Shown here in pieces: positions 43,691 through 52,554 of a stretch of 64,000 nt of DNA. The translations under genes and the position numbers were made by a program. The stretch covers positions 496,001-560,000 of the forward strand of contig NZ_MTZV01000004.1 in NCBI RefSeq assembly GCF_002362315.1, given 5' to 3'. The notes beneath the pieces were generated by a model. That model searched no databases. It saw only the letters and a program-made list of their open reading frames with translations, and had not been told where the DNA came from. Numbering within the stretch: the first letter of the stretch is position 1; each line of letters starts with the position of its first letter. Source of the stretch: Paraburkholderia acidicola. GTDB taxonomy: Bacteria > Pseudomonadota > Gammaproteobacteria > Burkholderiales > Burkholderiaceae.

Positions 43691-45373
43691 ATGCGACTTC
43701 CTCTGTTAAAGGGTGTACTTCCTCTTGGCCGCGCGGCGGCGCTGCGCGATGCGCTGGCGGGCATCACGCTCGCGTCGATGAATATTCCCCAGGTGCTCGG
43801 CTATGCGCGTATTGCCGGCATGCCCGCGGTAACCGGCCTCTATACGGTGTTACTGCCGATCGTCGCCTTTGCGATTTTCGGTGCTTCCCGTCATCTGGTC
43901 GTCGCCGCCGATTCTGCGACCGCGACCATCTTCGCGAGCCAGTTGTCTACGATGGCACCGCTCGCGAGCGGCGCCTATGTCGCACTGGCAGGCGCAGTGG
44001 CCATGCTGACGGCGGGCATGCTCCTGCTCGCGCGCATCTTCAAGCTCGGCTTTCTGGCTGATTTTCTGTCGCGCACGGTCCTCGTCGGCTTTCTGGCCGG
44101 TGTCGGTGTGCAGGTCGGCATCGCGATGCTCGGTGACATGCTCGGTGTGCCGGGACACGCGTCGCGTACGGTTACGCAGCTCGGGTTGATCCTGCTGCAT
44201 CTGAATCAGGTCAACCTGCCTACGCTCGCCATTTCGCTACTCGTCGTGATCTGCATCCTGATCAGCAAACGCTATGCACCGCGCCTCCCGGTGTCGCTCT
44301 TTGCGGTCATCGCCGGGATTGCGGCGAGCTACCTCTATGGCTTTGCCGGCCATGGCATCTCGGTCATCGGGCCGGTGGCCGGCGGCTTGCCGTCGCTGCA
44401 TCTGCCGTTTGTCAGCTGGCGAGAAACGCTCGACCTGTTGCCTGTCGCCGCCTCGTGCTTCGCGATGATCATCGCGCAAAGCGCGGCCGCGGGGCGCGTC
44501 TTCGCCGAGCGGTATCACGAAACCGTCGATGAAAACGCCGACATTCTGGGGATCGCCGTAGCGAATGCAGCGGCTGCTTTCACCGGTGCGTTTGTCGTCA
44601 ACGGCAGTCCGACGCAGACGGCGATGGCCGAGCGCGCCGGTGCCCGCAGCCAGTTCGCGCAAGTGGTCTTCGCCGCGGTCGTGGTGCTGGTGCTGCTGTT
44701 TCTGAGCGGATGGCTGCAGTACCTGCCTCACTGCATTCTGGCCGGCATCGTCTTCACGATTGCGATCGGCCTCGTCAATCTGAAAAGCCTCAGCGCGATT
44801 CGCCACGAAAGCCCCAGCGAATTCACGCTGGCAGTCTTCACTGCGGCGGCTGTGGTGTTGATCGGTGTGGAACAAGGCATCCTGCTTGCCGTCGGGCTGT
44901 CGCTGCTGAAGCACGTCCGCCACAGCTACCGCCCGCACACGATGATGCTGACACCCGGCCCCGATACGTTATGGGTGCCGGTGCCGGCGTTGCCGGGCTG
45001 CGAGACGGTGCCGGGGTTGATCATCTATCGTTTCGGCGCGGATCTGTTCTATGCCAACGATCACTTCTTCGTCGACGAAGTGCAAAGTCTCGTCGACCGG
45101 GCGCCGCACCCGGTGCACACGTTCATCGTCGATGCCGGGGCGATTACCGATCTCGACTACTCGGCGGCACGCTCGGTCAGCGATCTGTGCGAGTCGCTCG
45201 AACAGCGCGGGATCAAGGTTATCTTTGCGCGCGTCAACCAGTACCTGCGCTCCGATATGAACCGGCACGGCATCACCAAAGTGCTCGGCGACGCGCAGAT
45301 CTTCCGGACCATGCACGAAGCGCTGGACACGATCGGCATCAAGCCCACGATGGTGAAGACGCGTGAGGCGTAG
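43691..45373 (+). CDS. SulP-family anion transporter with STAS domain
   Basis: Inner-membrane transporter of 560 residues with ten or more hydrophobic segments. ASMNIPQVLGYARIAGMPAVTGLYTVLLP is the SulP signature, GSPTQTAMAERAGARSQFAQV a conserved helix-8 region, and residues about 435-555 are a cytoplasmic STAS domain (TFIVDAGAITDLDYSAARSVSDL). It carries sulfate, bicarbonate or dicarboxylates. GGGAAA precedes the ATG. It is monocistronic and ends in a hairpin at 45386. Confidence 0.9.
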   Translation: MRLPLLKGVLPLGRAAALRDALAGITLASMNIPQVLGYARIAGMPAVTGLYTVLLPIVAFAIFGASRHLVVAADSATATIFASQLSTMAPLASGAYVALAGAVAMLTAGMLLLARIFKLGFLADFLSRTVLVGFLAGVGVQVGIAMLGDMLGVPGHASRTVTQLGLILLHLNQVNLPTLAISLLVVICILISKRYAPRLPVSLFAVIAGIAASYLYGFAGHGISVIGPVAGGLPSLHLPFVSWRETLDLLPVAASCFAMIIAQSAAAGRVFAERYHETVDENADILGIAVANAAAAFTGAFVVNGSPTQTAMAERAGARSQFAQVVFAAVVVLVLLFLSGWLQYLPHCILAGIVFTIAIGLVNLKSLSAIRHESPSEFTLAVFTAAAVVLIGVEQGILLAVGLSLLKHVRHSYRPHTMMLTPGPDTLWVPVPALPGCETVPGLIIYRFGADLFYANDHFFVDEVQSLVDRAPHPVHTFIVDAGAITDLDYSAARSVSDLCESLEQRGIKVIFARVNQYLRSDMNRHGITKVLGDAQIFRTMHEALDTIGIKPTMVKTREA

Positions 45374-45385
45374 TGTCTTGCGGTC

Positions 45386-45410
45386 AGGCGCGGGACAGCG
45401 GTCCGCGCCT
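45386..45410 (+). terminator. hairpin terminator after SulP gene
   Basis: AGGCGCGGGAC pairs with GTCCGCGCCT with one bulged G and a four-base loop, followed by TTTC. It lies between the convergent SulP and MFS genes and may serve both. Confidence 0.5.
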
Positions 45411-45442
45411 TTCATCGATGGGTTTTGCACACTTTCAATGCT

Positions 45443-46804
45443 TCAATGCGATAGCGGTTCGATCTCGCTCGCCTGGGCAATCACCGGCCGCGGATGAAAG
45501 CCCTGCTTGACGAGCAGCGCAACGCACGCAATCACACCGGCCACCGCGAGAACCGCGAAGATGCCCGCGAACGAAACATGCTGTCGGGCCAACTCGGCCA
45601 CCAGAAACGATCCGCCGATGCCGCCAAACCGGCCGATGCCGAGCATCCATGCAACGCCGGTGCCGCGTCCGCGAGTCGGATAGAACGCAGCGGCCAGCGC
45701 CGGCATCGATGACTGTGCGGTATTCATCAGCACGCCCGCTGCGAACACCGTGAGAACCAGCAGACCGATATTGCCGACCGCGTGCCCAATGAAGAACACG
45801 CTGATCGCGGTCAATCCGTAACACGCCGCCACGATCCGGTCGGCGTTGAAGCGGTCCATCAAGACGCCGCACAATACCGCGCCCACTCCGCCAAGCGGAA
45901 AGAACGCGGAAACCAGTGTGGCCCGCTGCGCGCTCAAGCCCGCTTCCTTCAGCAGGACCGGCATCCAGTTGATCGACGAATAGAAAATGACGAGACCCAT
46001 GAAGTAGGTCAGCCACAACATGATCGATCCAACCAGGTGGGTGCGGGACAGCACGAGCGCGGCGCCGCTCTTCCCCGCGTCCTCATGGGCCTGCTCCGTC
46101 ATGACGAAAGCGCTGGCATCGGCGGCACTGGGATCGATGCGGCGTAACGTGGCGCGGATTTTTTCGACAGGGTGTGCGCGCGCGACGCGATAGCGCACCG
46201 ACTCCGGTAGCGCGGCGAGCAACACGATGACGAGCAGCAGAGGCGTCGTTCCGCCGAACAGCAAGACGCTGCGCCAGCCGAAGTTCGGGATCAGCCACGC
46301 CGCGAGAAAACCGCCGAATGCCGCGCCAAGCGGGAAGCCGCAGAACATCAGATTGATCACGGTGGCGCGCCGTCGGTCAGGACAGAATTCGCTCATGATC
46401 GTCACCGCATTCGGCATCGCGGCACCGAGCCCAAGGCCCGTGATGAAGCGCAGCACCGTCAGTTGCGTGAGATCGGCGGAGTAAGCCGAGGCCACGCACG
46501 CCACCGCGAACACCACCACCGACGCAATCAGCAGCGCGCGACGCCCGAGGCGGTCCGACAGCGGCCCGGCGAGAATCGCGCCGAATGCGAGCCCAAATAG
46601 CGCAGCGCTCAGAACCGGCGCGAGCGCGGGCCTGCCGATGTTCCACTCGGCCATCAACGACGGCGCAATGAACCCGATCGCGGCCGTGTCGAATCCGTCC
46701 AGCAGGACAATCACAAAGCACATCGCGAAGATGAGCCATTGAAACCTGGAGAACGGGTGCTCATTAAGAAACGTTTGAACGTTGACTACCGGGCGCCCTG
46801 TCAT
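45443..46804 (-). CDS. MFS transporter, aromatic acid:H+ symporter (AAHS) family
   Basis: Twelve-segment MFS protein of 453 residues. The helix-1 motif CFVIVLLDGFDTAAIGFIAPSL and the loop 2-3 motif GPLSDRLGRR are characteristic of the AAHS group (PcaK, BenK, MhpT). FRFITGLGLGAAMPNAVTIMSEF-type helix 4 also fits (here LRFITGLGLGAAMPN). It imports aromatic or heterocyclic carboxylates with protons. The porin gene lies 40 bases upstream on the same strand, so outer- and inner-membrane uptake are co-transcribed. Confidence 0.87.
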   Translation of the reverse strand: MTGRPVVNVQTFLNEHPFSRFQWLIFAMCFVIVLLDGFDTAAIGFIAPSLMAEWNIGRPALAPVLSAALFGLAFGAILAGPLSDRLGRRALLIASVVVFAVACVASAYSADLTQLTVLRFITGLGLGAAMPNAVTIMSEFCPDRRRATVINLMFCGFPLGAAFGGFLAAWLIPNFGWRSVLLFGGTTPLLLVIVLLAALPESVRYRVARAHPVEKIRATLRRIDPSAADASAFVMTEQAHEDAGKSGAALVLSRTHLVGSIMLWLTYFMGLVIFYSSINWMPVLLKEAGLSAQRATLVSAFFPLGGVGAVLCGVLMDRFNADRIVAACYGLTAISVFFIGHAVGNIGLLVLTVFAAGVLMNTAQSSMPALAAAFYPTRGRGTGVAWMLGIGRFGGIGGSFLVAELARQHVSFAGIFAVLAVAGVIACVALLVKQGFHPRPVIAQASEIEPLSH

Positions 46805-46844
46805 GTCATTTCCATAGTGTGGATGGGTTGGCTCGATGCATGCG

Positions 46845-47978
46845 TCAGAACAGGTGCCGGATGCCGGCCATCACGCCCGTCTGCCCTTCCCCTGCGGGCG
46901 GCGTGGTGCCGCCGCCACCGGAGCTGACCGTATAGCGACCGTGCGCGCTGTTCGACAGATAAGCCGCCTGCAGATACACCGCGGTCGTCTTCGACAGCGA
47001 ATACGTGCCGCGTATCGTCGTCATGGTCGCGCGCGCGTCCTGCTCGCGGTTCATGATCCGGAAGACCTCGCCATCCAGCGTGAAGGCCGGCGTGAAAGGA
47101 TACGACGCGCCGAGGTAAAACAGATTCGAGCGCACGTCCGGACCGCCCGACGCATCGGCCTCGACCATGCGCCCTAACCAGCCGCCGCCCAGGTGCACGC
47201 CGAACACGTTCGCCCAGCCGTTCAGTTGCATGCGCACGTCCTTGTCGGCTCCGCTCGTCAGTGCGAATGGCGTCACGCCGTCGAAGAAGTTCGCCGCCGC
47301 ACTCGCCCCGCCGCGCTGTTCATCATAGGCTGCGGCCACACCGAACGATGCCGTGTCGTACTTCAGCATCGCCGTCCATTCCCGGCAGTTGGTCGACTGT
47401 CCCGGCACCTGACCCGCGCAGGTGCCCTGACCGGGCGAGTTGCCGGTGCCCGCGCCGTCGCGGCCGAACGACCAGGTGGCCCCGAGTGTCAGCCCATGGA
47501 ACGTGCCCTTGTACGCGATCGTGTTATCGCTGCGCGCGTTCGGCAGATAGGAATCGAGCGCACCGCTACCGTAGATGTCCGGACCTAGTATGTCGGAATC
47601 GGCCATCGCCCAATAAGTCATCGTGTACTGGCGACCGAACGACAGTTGCCCATACGGGCTTGCAAGTCCGACCCACGCCTGGCGGCCGAACAGCCGGCCG
47701 CCCTGGTTGAGGTCGCCGGCGCGCGTGTTGAATCCGCTTTCGAGGTCGAACACCGCCTTGTAGCCGCCGCCCAGATCTTCGCTGCCGCGCAGGCCCCAGC
47801 GCGACGGCAGCTCGCCGGTAATGCCCGGCATACGGACGACCGCATTGCCCGCCGCGTTCGCATGCGACACGTATTCGATGCCGGTATCGAGAATGCCGTA
47901 CAAGGTCACGCTGCTCTGCGCATACGCCGATACGCTGACGAGCCCGAGCCCGCCTATCAGAACCGTTGAAAGCTTCAT
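46845..47978 (-). CDS. Gram-negative porin
   Basis: General porin of 377 residues. Signal peptide ends near SAYAQ; the mature N-terminus SSVTLYGILDTGIEYVSH, RWGLRGSEDLGGGYKAVFDLESGF, LFGRQAWVGL and the last strand ending IRHLF with terminal Phe are all family features. It is paired with an AAHS carrier downstream and has a perfect inverted repeat upstream, pointing to inducible uptake of an aromatic acid. Confidence 0.92.
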   Translation of the reverse strand: MKLSTVLIGGLGLVSVSAYAQSSVTLYGILDTGIEYVSHANAAGNAVVRMPGITGELPSRWGLRGSEDLGGGYKAVFDLESGFNTRAGDLNQGGRLFGRQAWVGLASPYGQLSFGRQYTMTYWAMADSDILGPDIYGSGALDSYLPNARSDNTIAYKGTFHGLTLGATWSFGRDGAGTGNSPGQGTCAGQVPGQSTNCREWTAMLKYDTASFGVAAAYDEQRGGASAAANFFDGVTPFALTSGADKDVRMQLNGWANVFGVHLGGGWLGRMVEADASGGPDVRSNLFYLGASYPFTPAFTLDGEVFRIMNREQDARATMTTIRGTYSLSKTTAVYLQAAYLSNSAHGRYTVSSGGGGTTPPAGEGQTGVMAGIRHLF

Positions 47979-48014
47979 GGATCTCCGTCTCCAGTGTCGA
48001 ATCGTTCTAATAAT

Positions 48015-48048
48015 GTTCGCTAAACGGTTGTCGTTTCGTTTAGCGAAC
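48015..48048. promoter_or_regulatory. perfect 12-bp inverted repeat upstream of porin/MFS operon
   Basis: GTTCGCTAAACG (48015-48026) and CGTTTAGCGAAC (48037-48048) are exact inverse copies separated by ten bases, starting 37 bases upstream of the porin start. GTTCG...CGAAC sites are typical of IclR-family regulators (PcaR, PobR type), which often control aromatic acid uptake. A hairpin in the mRNA leader is an alternative. Confidence 0.6.
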
Positions 48049-48216
48049 TTTGTATGACATGGCGGGATACTAGAGAAGAGCGGTTCGTGACACCTATGCG
48101 GGACAACCCGTAAGCCAACCGACAGACGTGCGGGCCCTTACCCCGGAGCCGCGTTGCATAACGCTTTCGAGGGACTATCTCGGATCGGCATAGTGGATAT
48201 CGCCCTGCGTGTAAGG

Positions 48217-48264
48217 GCGAATGCGAGTGCGAATGCGAGTGCGAATGCGAGTGCGAATGCCAGG
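48217..48264. repeat. 12-bp tandem repeat GCGAATGCGAGT
   Basis: Three exact copies of GCGAATGCGAGT (48217-48252) and a fourth diverged copy (GCGAATGCCAGG). The repeat also has an internal 6-base period (GCGAAT/GCGAGT). It lies in noncoding DNA between the porin promoter and a possible small gene, and could vary in copy number between strains. Confidence 0.8.
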
Positions 48265-48317
48265 GCGAGTGCCGCGGCGTAACGCCGGGCTAAACCTGTT
48301 AGTGCTTGATGGCGAAT

Positions 48318-48536
48318 CTAGTCGTCGGTCACGAAAACCTGCACCGGCGTTTCGATCGGCAGCACGAAGCTGTCGATGCGACAGGCTCTGAGGTCGAAGA
48401 GCAGTTGTTCGACGGCCGCGAGCGTGGCGCCCGACGCAGCCGCACTGCCGCCCGGCAAGCCGTTGCGAATTTCGAGGAGCCGTGCGACCGCTCGCCCCCT
48501 CAGCATGAACACGCGTTCCATCGATGCCCCCAGCAT
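48318..48536 (-). CDS. possible small protein downstream of lipoprotein gene
   Basis: Open frame of 72 residues (or 67 from an internal Met at 48521), MERVFMLRGRAVARLLEIRNGLPGG at its start. No known family recognised. It is co-directional with the lipoprotein gene and 42 bases downstream. Amino acid composition is protein-like but there is no strong ribosome site, so coding status is uncertain. Confidence 0.35.
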   Translation of the reverse strand: MLGASMERVFMLRGRAVARLLEIRNGLPGGSAAASGATLAAVEQLLFDLRACRIDSFVLPIETPVQVFVTDD

Positions 48537-48578
48537 TGCCGCCGCGCGACGGTCCTGCGGCGCGGCTTCGTCATTGAA

Positions 48579-49337
48579 TCACGGGATCGAGTCGGGCGGT
48601 GGCGCGAAGCGACTGTCGTTCTGCGTGTTCTGCGGAAATGGATTGGCTTTCATCCGGATTGCCGCCTCCGAGTCCTTCTCGGCAAACAGCGCGACGCCGA
48701 TCACACCGACATTGGCGACATCGCCATTCGACGTATTCGCGACATAACTATGCGGCACCGACGAAAAGCGGAATGCCGCGACTTCCCTTTCATTTTTCCG
48801 GAAACCGTCGATTACCAGCGTCTTGCCCGGATAGAGAATATAGCCGCCCGTGCGATAACTGCCGGGCCGCCCCGAGATAACATCGAGACCGTCCACACTG
48901 GAAACCACTTCATAAGGCGCCCGGCCTTTGTTATATAAAACCATCTCGTAGTGATCTCCCGCTTTCCCGACGATATTCCACCGGCCATTGCCGCCGTGCA
49001 GCAGATTCAGCGTGTTATTGTTGCCGTCGCGAAACCGGAGATTGATCGCGCCGCTTGCCATCGAAAGGCTTGCGCGTGAATCGCCGGCATTGCTTTTAAT
49101 CGTGTCGTTGTAATAGATCGAGGTGACGTCGTCGGGTGTGGTGCTGTCGGCGCGCTCGAACTTGACGGTGTGGGTCACCGAACTCACGGTCTCGCCCCAC
49201 GCGGTGCCGAGCCCGGGGCGATCGGCGGCGGCATCGGTCGGCGCCAACGGCGACGCGGCGGACGGAAGACCGGCCTGGCCACAGGCGGCAAGCCAGAAAA
49301 CCAGGGCAAGCATCAAAATGCGTTGAAGGATTTTCAT
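48579..49337 (-). CDS. lipoprotein of unknown function
   Basis: Protein of 252 residues with a lipoprotein signal: MKILQRILMLALVFWLAAC puts the acylated Cys at residue 19. The body is beta-rich, with TVKFERADSTTPDDVTSIYYNDTIKS, WNIVGKAGDHYEMVLYNKGRAPYEVV and YILYPGKTLVIDGFRKNE; the last third lists VGVIGVALFAEKDSEAA. It is not a family I recognise. The pattern (conserved Asn/Gly loops) resembles carbohydrate- or protein-binding beta-sandwiches. Coding is supported by the signal and length. Confidence 0.75.
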   Translation of the reverse strand: MKILQRILMLALVFWLAACGQAGLPSAASPLAPTDAAADRPGLGTAWGETVSSVTHTVKFERADSTTPDDVTSIYYNDTIKSNAGDSRASLSMASGAINLRFRDGNNNTLNLLHGGNGRWNIVGKAGDHYEMVLYNKGRAPYEVVSSVDGLDVISGRPGSYRTGGYILYPGKTLVIDGFRKNEREVAAFRFSSVPHSYVANTSNGDVANVGVIGVALFAEKDSEAAIRMKANPFPQNTQNDSRFAPPPDSIP

Positions 49338-49635
49338 TTTTAGCTGGCTTCGGGATGATGGTTAATCTGATTTTTCAAAATCTTCCGGTCATGCGAATAT
49401 TATCGAACCGTCGATTTCACCCATACCGCTTCATCGATTGTGCCGCTCGTGCAGTCTACCGTAAGCAATCTGTTATAGGGTAGCCCGCCCATTCATAGGA
49501 CACACGGGACAAAGCGATATTTATCGAAGACCACAAATAAACCCGGGAAGACAAATGTTCTTTCCCGCGCGCTCGTGAGATATTCGCCATACCCGATTCA
49601 CTCCATTCCCTCTTACCCTGGCACGGAGTCCGTTA

Positions 49636-50871
49636 GTGCAACGACGTCAATTTCTGCGGCATGCGGGCGCAACACTGGCGGTCGCTTCAACAGCGGTCAC
49701 CGCATCGTGTGCCAGGCAGCCCGTGGCAACCGCACCAGCATCAGCACCTGCTCGCGACACCACCACACCACCGCTCACCACCCGCATGCAGCCGGACGAC
49801 GTCGTACTCGCGCCGATCAGGGCGCAGGTTGACCGGATCACCGGCATCTATGTCTGCACGCGGCCGTTCCGCGCCGCCGGACCGCGCATCGAAATGGAAC
49901 GCGTCGGGCACACGGCGATCGTGCACAACTACGGGCACGGCGGCAGCGGCTGGTCGCTGTCGTGGGGGTCGAGTGCACGGGCGCTGCGCATTGCGCAGAC
50001 CACCGGTGTGCGCAATCTCGGCGTGATCGGTTGCGGCGCGCTCGGTCTGACTTCCGCGCTGCTCGCACAGCGGGCCGGGCTCACGGTACGCATCTACGCC
50101 AAAGCGCTGCCGCCCGATGTCTATTCGATGCGCGCCTCCGGGTTGTGGACACCCGACTCGCGCATCTGCGACGCGCAGCATGCGGATAGCTTGGGTGCGA
50201 CCTGGGAGGAGATGACGCGCGCGTCGTTCGGCATGTACCAGAGTTTGCTGGGTCTACCTGGTCAGCCGATCGAGTGGATCGACGGCTATTCGCTGTCCGA
50301 TACACCATTTAGCCAGCGCGGCGAAACCGTATCCGACGAACCGGCCTACGGCGAACTCTACGACCGCGTGCGCGATCTCACGCCGCGCTCCGTGGTCCTG
50401 CCGCCGGGAAGCTATCCGTTTCCGCAGCCTCATGTGCGCCGCTACACCACGCTGATGTTCAACATCAGCACCTACGCACGCATGCTGATGACCGATTTTC
50501 TTGCGGCCGGCGGCAAGATCGAGGTGCGCGAATTCAACCAGCCGCACGAACTGCTGAAGCTGCCCGAGCGCACGCTGATCAACGCGACGGGCTACGGCGC
50601 AAAAGCATTGTTCGCCGACGATTCGATCGTGCCGGTGCGCGGTCAGACTGCACGACTGATTCCGCAGCCGGAAGTGAAATACGGCTTGAGCACGCGGCAT
50701 ATCAGCGTGGTGCCGCGCAGCGACGGTGTGATGGTTCAGGTACTCGGCGACACCGGCAACTACAACAACAGCGACCTCACGCCGGACCGCGCGGCATCCG
50801 AAGCAGCGGTTCGACAAGTCGCGGAACTGTTCGAGCAGATGAAGCATGGGACCACGGTGAAGAATTCATGA
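49636..50871 (+). CDS. exported FAD oxidoreductase with circularly permuted D-amino-acid-oxidase motifs
   Basis: Protein of 411 residues with a Tat-like signal (MQRRQFLRHAG, possible lipid Cys25). The DAO signature HNYGHGGSGWSLSWG, which normally ends a DAO domain, is at residues 98-112, before the FAD dinucleotide motif VIGCGALGLTSALLAQ (130-145). TLINATGYGAKALF and VPVRGQTARLI follow as in DAO, and the protein then ends. The motif order is therefore a circular permutation of normal DAO. Start is GTG with CGGAG upstream. It overlaps the rhomboid gene by 4 bases. It would oxidise an amine or amino acid outside the cytoplasm. Confidence 0.78.
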   Translation: MQRRQFLRHAGATLAVASTAVTASCARQPVATAPASAPARDTTTPPLTTRMQPDDVVLAPIRAQVDRITGIYVCTRPFRAAGPRIEMERVGHTAIVHNYGHGGSGWSLSWGSSARALRIAQTTGVRNLGVIGCGALGLTSALLAQRAGLTVRIYAKALPPDVYSMRASGLWTPDSRICDAQHADSLGATWEEMTRASFGMYQSLLGLPGQPIEWIDGYSLSDTPFSQRGETVSDEPAYGELYDRVRDLTPRSVVLPPGSYPFPQPHVRRYTTLMFNISTYARMLMTDFLAAGGKIEVREFNQPHELLKLPERTLINATGYGAKALFADDSIVPVRGQTARLIPQPEVKYGLSTRHISVVPRSDGVMVQVLGDTGNYNNSDLTPDRAASEAAVRQVAELFEQMKHGTTVKNS

Positions 50872-52412
50872 GCCGCGAGGAACCCACCTGGGGACTTGAA
50901 GCCAACCGCGTCCCAGGCACCGCCGTCGAATCTCCCAAAGCCGATCGCTATGACATCGCCTACGGTTCGGGGCTTTATCAACGGCGCGGCGAATATCGCG
51001 CTCGCTCGTTCAGCGCGCGTGGCGCGATCCTGTTCACAGGCCACGACGTGCGCATCCTCGCACTGGCCCCGCGCACGTTCGGCGCCAACGTCGAAATCGA
51101 CCTGCAGTTGCCGCTGCGAGACATTCACAACGTCGTCGTGACCGGCAGGCTCGTGCGTTTCGAAGCCGCAGCCGAATCAGGCAAGCCCCGCATGATCCTG
51201 ATCCAGGCGCAGAGCCGGCCCGACGCGCGCGCGATCGCCGCGCAGCTACCCAGCACGATGACACCCCGTTTCGCTGCCGAAGCGGCGACGCTGGAGCGCT
51301 TCCTCGACGGCGTGGAAACGCGCACGCCCTACATCTGGGTCACGTGGGCCATCATCGCGCTCAATGTGCTCGTGTATGCGGTCATGGTGGCCAATGGCGC
51401 GGGCTTCCCGAAGACCCGCAGCAGCGCGGCGCTCGCTTTCGGCTCCAATTTCGGCCCCGATACGCTCGATGGCGAATGGTGGCGACTGATCACGTCGACG
51501 TTCATTCATTTCAGTCTCACGCACGTCGCGTTCAACATGATCGTGCTCGCCCAGGTGGGCATGATCGTCGAGCGGCTGTTCGGCAACGTACGGTTCGCCG
51601 CGCTCTATCTGTTCGCGGGGCTCACGGCGAGTCTCGTCAGCCTGTACTGGCATCCCGACCTCAACAGCGCTGGCGCCTCGGGTCCGATCTTCGGCCTGCT
51701 CGGCGCGCTGCTGGCCTATGTCATCCGCTACCGCTCGAGCATGCCCGCCACGATCCGCGCGCAACGGTTTCGCGCCGCCATTCTCGTCGTGGCCTTTGGC
51801 CTGTTCAACGGTCTCACGAATCGCGGTATCGACAATGCGGCCCATGTCGGCGGTTTATGTGCGGGGTTGGTGATGGGCTGGCTGCTGGCCCAGCCCATCG
51901 ATCCGGCCGAAGCGCGCGGCGATCCGCGCGACACCGCACTCCTTGCAGCCGCGCTCGCGGCATTCGTCTCGGCGGCGCTCGTCTTCCTGGCGGTGCGCTC
52001 GAATGCAAGTCCCGAGGCACGCGAGGAACGCGCTTTCACACTCGCGCTGCAGCAGCAGTCGGCGGCGGAACAGAACGCACTCAAGGATCTACAGAGCGTG
52101 GCAAAAATGGCCAACGTGCCATCGCAGCGCACCGAGTTCGAATCGAAGATACGCACTACGCTCTGGCCGGAGTGGGATGCGCTGTATCAGCGGATCAACG
52201 CCACGCCGCTGCCACCGGGCTCGGCGCGCGCGCCACTGCGAGCCGCGGTGCTTCGGTACTACGACGACATGCGCCACGCGATGCTGGGGCTCGCCGATGC
52301 TTCCACGACGCATGAAAGCATCGATTCGCCCCATGCGCAGAAGATCAAGGCTGTGCTGGAGGATGCGAAACGCGAGCATGCGTTGATTGTGAAGCTGGCT
52401 GCGCAGCGCTGA
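50868..52412 (+). CDS. rhomboid-family intramembrane serine protease
   Basis: Membrane protease of 514 residues. A soluble N-terminal domain (about 1-155) precedes six or seven membrane segments. The catalytic dyad is Ser271 in GASGPIFG and His326 in NAAHVGG; the loop WWRLITSTFIHFSLTHVAFNM is the conserved helix 1-2 region with its own His-rich motif. A C-terminal helical tail (about 385-514) follows a final membrane segment. It is translationally coupled to the FAD protein by an ATGA overlap, suggesting a shared function such as processing of the exported enzyme. Confidence 0.9.
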   Translation: MSREEPTWGLEANRVPGTAVESPKADRYDIAYGSGLYQRRGEYRARSFSARGAILFTGHDVRILALAPRTFGANVEIDLQLPLRDIHNVVVTGRLVRFEAAAESGKPRMILIQAQSRPDARAIAAQLPSTMTPRFAAEAATLERFLDGVETRTPYIWVTWAIIALNVLVYAVMVANGAGFPKTRSSAALAFGSNFGPDTLDGEWWRLITSTFIHFSLTHVAFNMIVLAQVGMIVERLFGNVRFAALYLFAGLTASLVSLYWHPDLNSAGASGPIFGLLGALLAYVIRYRSSMPATIRAQRFRAAILVVAFGLFNGLTNRGIDNAAHVGGLCAGLVMGWLLAQPIDPAEARGDPRDTALLAAALAAFVSAALVFLAVRSNASPEAREERAFTLALQQQSAAEQNALKDLQSVAKMANVPSQRTEFESKIRTTLWPEWDALYQRINATPLPPGSARAPLRAAVLRYYDDMRHAMLGLADASTTHESIDSPHAQKIKAVLEDAKREHALIVKLAAQR

Positions 52413-52554
52413 GAAAGGCCGGAAAATTCCTGCGTTAGTGCAGCCCCGCCACTAGCCGATTTATCATGTCCGGCAACCGCGACAGGCACGCAAACAACGC
52501 CGGCCGTCTCGAACCCGTCCAACACTTCCAAGCCTTCCGAGGACCCACCCGACC

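Noticed and set aside
48217..48264. Short regular repeats considered as a CRISPR array
   Set aside because: 12-bp units are contiguous, without spacers, and no cas genes are present.
48306..48938. 210-codon plus-strand open frame
   Set aside because: Mostly antisense to the lipoprotein gene, which has a clear lipobox; the plus-strand protein is low-complexity Arg/Asp.
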